Origin: Stutzerimonas sp. S1
Lineage (GTDB): Bacteria; Pseudomonadota; Gammaproteobacteria; Pseudomonadales; Pseudomonadaceae
Length of the DNA stretch: 64,000 nt
Direction of reading: 5' to 3'
Assembly (NCBI RefSeq): GCF_025966695.1
Contig: NZ_JAOEIY010000002.1
Coordinates: 62,001 to 126,000 of the forward strand
Under the pieces are notes generated by a model. It was not told where the DNA came from and ran no database searches. It was given only the letters and a program-made list of their open reading frames with translations. Shown one piece after another: positions 61,245 through 64,000 of this stretch. Numbering within the stretch: position 1 is the stretch's first letter; every line of letters starts with the position of its first letter. A program made the translations under genes and the position numbers.

Positions 61245-64000
61245 ACATCTCGCGGCTGTTCATCCTGCGGCCGGTGGCGACCACGCTGACGATGGTCGCG
61301 ATCCTGCTGGCCGGTCTGATCGCCTACAAGCTGTTGCCGGTTGCGGCGCTGCCGCAGGTCGACTATCCAACCATCCGGGTGATGACGCTGTATCCCGGTG
61401 CCAGTCCGGAGGTGATGACCAGCGCGGTTACCGCGCCGCTGGAACGCCAGTTCGGGCAGATGCCGGGGCTGACACAGATGTCCTCGAGCAGCTCCGGTGG
61501 CGCCTCGGTGATCACTCTGCGTTTTTCCCTCGAAGTGGAGCTGGACGTCGCCGAGCAGGAGGTGCAGGCGGCGATCAATGCGGCAGACAACCTGCTGCCC
61601 AACGACCTGCCGGCACCGCCGGTGTACAACAAGGTCAACCCGGCTGATACGCCGGTGATCACCCTGGCGGTGACCTCGGCGACGCTGCCGTTGCCGCAGT
61701 TGCACGATCTGGTCGACACGCGCATGGCGCAGAAGCTGGCGCAGATCAGCGGCGTCGGCATGGTCAGCATCGCCGGCGGGCAGCGCCCGGCGGTGCGCAT
61801 CCGCACCAATCCCGAGGCGCTGGCCGCCTACGGCCTGTCGCTGGCCGATGTGCGCGAGCTGATTGGCAACGCCAACGTCAACCAGCCCAAGGGCAACTTC
61901 GACGGTCCGACGCGGGTGTCCATGCTCGATGCCAACGACCAGCTGAAGACGCCAGAGGAATACGCCGAGCTGATCCTCACCTATCAGGACGGCGCCGCGC
62001 TGCGACTCAAGGATGTCGCCGACATCGTCGCCGGCGCCGAGAACGAGCGGCTGGCGGCATGGGCCAACGAGAGCCGGGCGGTGCTGCTGAACATCCAGCG
62101 CCAGCCAGGCGCCAACGTCATCGATGTGGTCGAGCGCATCCAGGCGCTGCTGCCGGAAGTCACTGCCAGCATGCCGGCTGGTCTCGACGTGACCGTGCTC
62201 ACCGACCGCACCCAGACCATCCGCGCCGCCGTCACCGACGTGCAGCACGAGCTGATCCTCGCCACCATTCTGGTGGTGATGGTGACTTTCATCTTCCTCA
62301 AGAAACTCTCGGCTACCGTCATCCCGTCGATCGCCGTGCCGCTTTCGCTGGTCGGCACCTTCGCGGTGATGTATCTGTGCGGCTTCTCGCTGAACAACCT
62401 GACGCTGATGGCGCTGACCATCGCCACCGGCTTCGTGGTGGACGATGCCATCGTCATGCTGGAAAACATCGCGCGGCACCTGGAGGAGGGTGAGACGCCG
62501 CTGAATGCCGCGCTCAAGGGTGCCAAACAGATCGGCTTTACCCTGATCTCGCTGACCCTCTCGTTGATCGCCGTGCTGATTCCACTGCTGTTCATGCAGG
62601 ACGTGGTCGGCCGGCTGTTCCGCGAGTTCGCCATCACCCTGGCGGTGGCGATTCTGATCTCGCTGGTGGTCTCGCTGACCCTGACGCCGATGATGTGCGC
62701 GCGCCTGCTCAAGCCGGTAAGCCATGATCCGGCCGCTCCGGACTGGGTCGAGCGGCTGATTGGCGGCTATTCGCGCTGGCTGACCTGGGTGCTCGGTCAC
62801 CAGACGCTGACGCTGCTGGTGGCGGTGGCCACCCTCGGCCTGACGGTGGTGCTCTATCTCGCCGTGCCCAAGGGCTTCTTTCCGGTGCAGGACACCGGTG
62901 TGATCCAGGGCATCAGCGAGGCGCCGCAGTCGATCTCCTTCCGCGCCATGAGCGACCGTCAGCAATCGCTGAGCCAGGTGATCCTCGCCGATCCGGCGGT
63001 CGCCAGCCTGTCGTCCTACATCGGCGTGGACGGCGACAACGTCACGCTCAACAGCGGCCGCCTGCTGATCAACCTCAAGCCGCACGCCGAACGCGACGTC
63101 ACCGCCAGCGAAGTGATCGAACGCCTGCGCCCGGAACTGGCCAAGCTGCCGGGCATCGAGCTGTTCCTGCAGCCGGTGCAGGACCTGTCCATCGAGGATC
63201 GGGTCAGCCGCACGCAGTTCCAGTTCAGCCTGGAGTCGCCGGATAGCGCGCTGCTGCAGGAGTGGACGCCCAGGCTGGTCGAGGCGCTGCGCGAGCGGGC
63301 GGAACTCACCGATGTGGCCAGCGACCTGCAGCACGACGGCCTGCAGATTTACCTGGACATCGACCGCGATGCCGCCGCGCGCCTGGGCATCGAGGTTTCG
63401 GCGATCACCAACGCGCTGTACGACGCCTTCGGTCAGCGACAGATCTCGACCATCTTCACCCAGGCCAGCCAGTACCGCGTGGTGCTCGAGGCTGAGGCCG
63501 GCAATCGCCTGGGGCCGCAGGCGCTGGAGCAGCTGTTCGTGCAGAGCGAGGGCGGCACGCCGGTGCGGCTGTCGAGCCTGGCGCGACTGGAGCAGCATTC
63601 CGCGCCGCTGCTGATCAACCACATCGGCCAGTTCCCGGCGGTGACGCTGTCGTTCAACCTCACGCCGGGCGTGTCGCTGGGCGAGGCGGTGGAGGTGATC
63701 GAGGCGGTGAAGCAGGACATCGGCCTGCCGGCCGGCATCCAGAGCCATTTCCAGGGCGCCGCCGAGGCGTTTCGCGCGTCGCTGTCGAGCACGCTGCTGC
63801 TGATCCTGGCGGCGGTGGTGACCATGTACATCGTGCTCGGCGTGCTCTACGAGAGCTACATCCACCCGATCACCATCCTTTCCACGCTGCCGTCGGCGGC
63901 GGTGGGCGCGCTGCTGGCGCTGCTGCTGACCGGCAACGACCTGGGGCTGATCGCGATCATCGGCATCATCCTGCTGATCGGCATCGTCAAGAAGAACGCG
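61241..64000 (+). CDS. muxB: RND efflux pump, MuxB/MdtB-like (partial, runs past window end)
   Basis: The frame is open from this ATG to the window end, 920 codons, with no stop. It begins [20 protein letters not shown], has a helix at 12-30, the large periplasmic porter loop from about 35 to 335, and [14 protein letters not shown] with the Asp pair of the proton relay near 405. A second periplasmic loop and the start of the final helices follow. It resembles MuxB/MdtB closely. About 110-120 residues are missing at the C-terminus. Confidence 0.93.
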   Translation, partial: MNISRLFILRPVATTLTMVAILLAGLIAYKLLPVAALPQVDYPTIRVMTLYPGASPEVMTSAVTAPLERQFGQMPGLTQMSSSSSGGASVITLRFSLEVELDVAEQEVQAAINAADNLLPNDLPAPPVYNKVNPADTPVITLAVTSATLPLPQLHDLVDTRMAQKLAQISGVGMVSIAGGQRPAVRIRTNPEALAAYGLSLADVRELIGNANVNQPKGNFDGPTRVSMLDANDQLKTPEEYAELILTYQDGAALRLKDVADIVAGAENERLAAWANESRAVLLNIQRQPGANVIDVVERIQALLPEVTASMPAGLDVTVLTDRTQTIRAAVTDVQHELILATILVVMVTFIFLKKLSATVIPSIAVPLSLVGTFAVMYLCGFSLNNLTLMALTIATGFVVDDAIVMLENIARHLEEGETPLNAALKGAKQIGFTLISLTLSLIAVLIPLLFMQDVVGRLFREFAITLAVAILISLVVSLTLTPMMCARLLKPVSHDPAAPDWVERLIGGYSRWLTWVLGHQTLTLLVAVATLGLTVVLYLAVPKGFFPVQDTGVIQGISEAPQSISFRAMSDRQQSLSQVILADPAVASLSSYIGVDGDNVTLNSGRLLINLKPHAERDVTASEVIERLRPELAKLPGIELFLQPVQDLSIEDRVSRTQFQFSLESPDSALLQEWTPRLVEALRERAELTDVASDLQHDGLQIYLDIDRDAAARLGIEVSAITNALYDAFGQRQISTIFTQASQYRVVLEAEAGNRLGPQALEQLFVQSEGGTPVRLSSLARLEQHSAPLLINHIGQFPAVTLSFNLTPGVSLGEAVEVIEAVKQDIGLPAGIQSHFQGAAEAFRASLSSTLLLILAAVVTMYIVLGVLYESYIHPITILSTLPSAAVGALLALLLTGNDLGLIAIIGIILLIGIVKKNA

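Noticed and set aside
61004..63865. 953-codon minus-strand frame opposite the RND pump gene
   Set aside because: It is rich in His, Gln and Arg as typical antisense frames are. The plus frame from 61241 encodes a full RND pump and runs open to the window end.
1..64000. Search for CRISPR arrays, insertion sequences, tRNA and prophage genes
   Set aside because: No regularly spaced repeats, transposase or integrase motifs, cloverleaf sequences or phage structural genes were seen on either strand.

Overview
The window looks like chromosome of a high-GC gammaproteobacterium of the Pseudomonas stutzeri (Stutzerimonas) group. The support is a stutzeri-type cytochrome c551, a MuxAB-type efflux pump, an ErbR/EraSR-controlled ethanol oxidation cluster, and a light-response gene set like that of P. 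putida. I saw no rRNA, tRNA, CRISPR array, insertion sequence or prophage. Genes are dense and many neighbours overlap by 1 or 4 nt.

Layout. (1) 58-2660: a periplasmic cytochrome c551 and a UvrD-like helicase. (2) 2657-8520, minus: nirB-nirD-nitrite/formate channel-kinase/phosphatase, an NADH nitrite reductase operon. It is preceded by a sigma-54 promoter and a roughly 215-nt leader that holds hexaloop hairpins and an intrinsic terminator, the form of a NasT (ANTAR) antitermination switch. (3) 8733-10232: a chemoreceptor. (4) 10285-30223: a light-response island. It has an eight-gene minus operon (rudS-like tRNA desulfidase, MerR/class II LitR regulator, photolyase, NTF2-like, SDR, FAD oxidase, DUF1365, cyclopropane synthase-like). 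It also has a divergent FAD oxidoreductase/Trp-rich pair and an epimerase-hemH pair, a GGDEF-EAL protein, a short LOV photoreceptor, a folE-folX-CHI-like-MFS-lipoprotein operon, a DCC thiol protein and a second LitR-like regulator. TTGTACAA/TTATACAA repeats sit in four of its promoter regions.

(5) 30405-58262: the PQQ/ethanol oxidation region. It contains a PqqF-like peptidase, a porin, a FIST protein with an ErcS'-like hybrid kinase, ErbR, and a PedABC-type ABC module with a beta-propeller, a Sel1 protein and a CXXCW protein. It also has a cupredoxin-like protein, EraSR, a TonB receptor, a pentapeptide protein, ExaA, ExaB, a periplasmic binding protein, a SoxYZ-like carrier and a zinc hydrolase. 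Interleaved are an MFS gene, a DUF2703 gene and a DEDD exonuclease. Two recurrent cis elements tie the region together. One is a pair of CGGGAA-type palindromes with 22-bp spacing, found only upstream of exaA and the TonB receptor. The other is a TACC-AA-GGTA dyad upstream of at least five transcription units. (6) 58275-64000: a MurJ/MOP flippase and the start of a muxAB RND efflux operon cut by the window end.

How the parts may work together: the light island combines sensing (LOV, LitR-like), DNA repair (photolyase with pterin supply), removal of photosensitisers (hemH), lipid remodelling and possibly tRNA 4-thiouridine removal. The PQQ region oxidises ethanol in the periplasm through ExaA to cytochrome c550, under two response regulators that probably recognise the two motifs.
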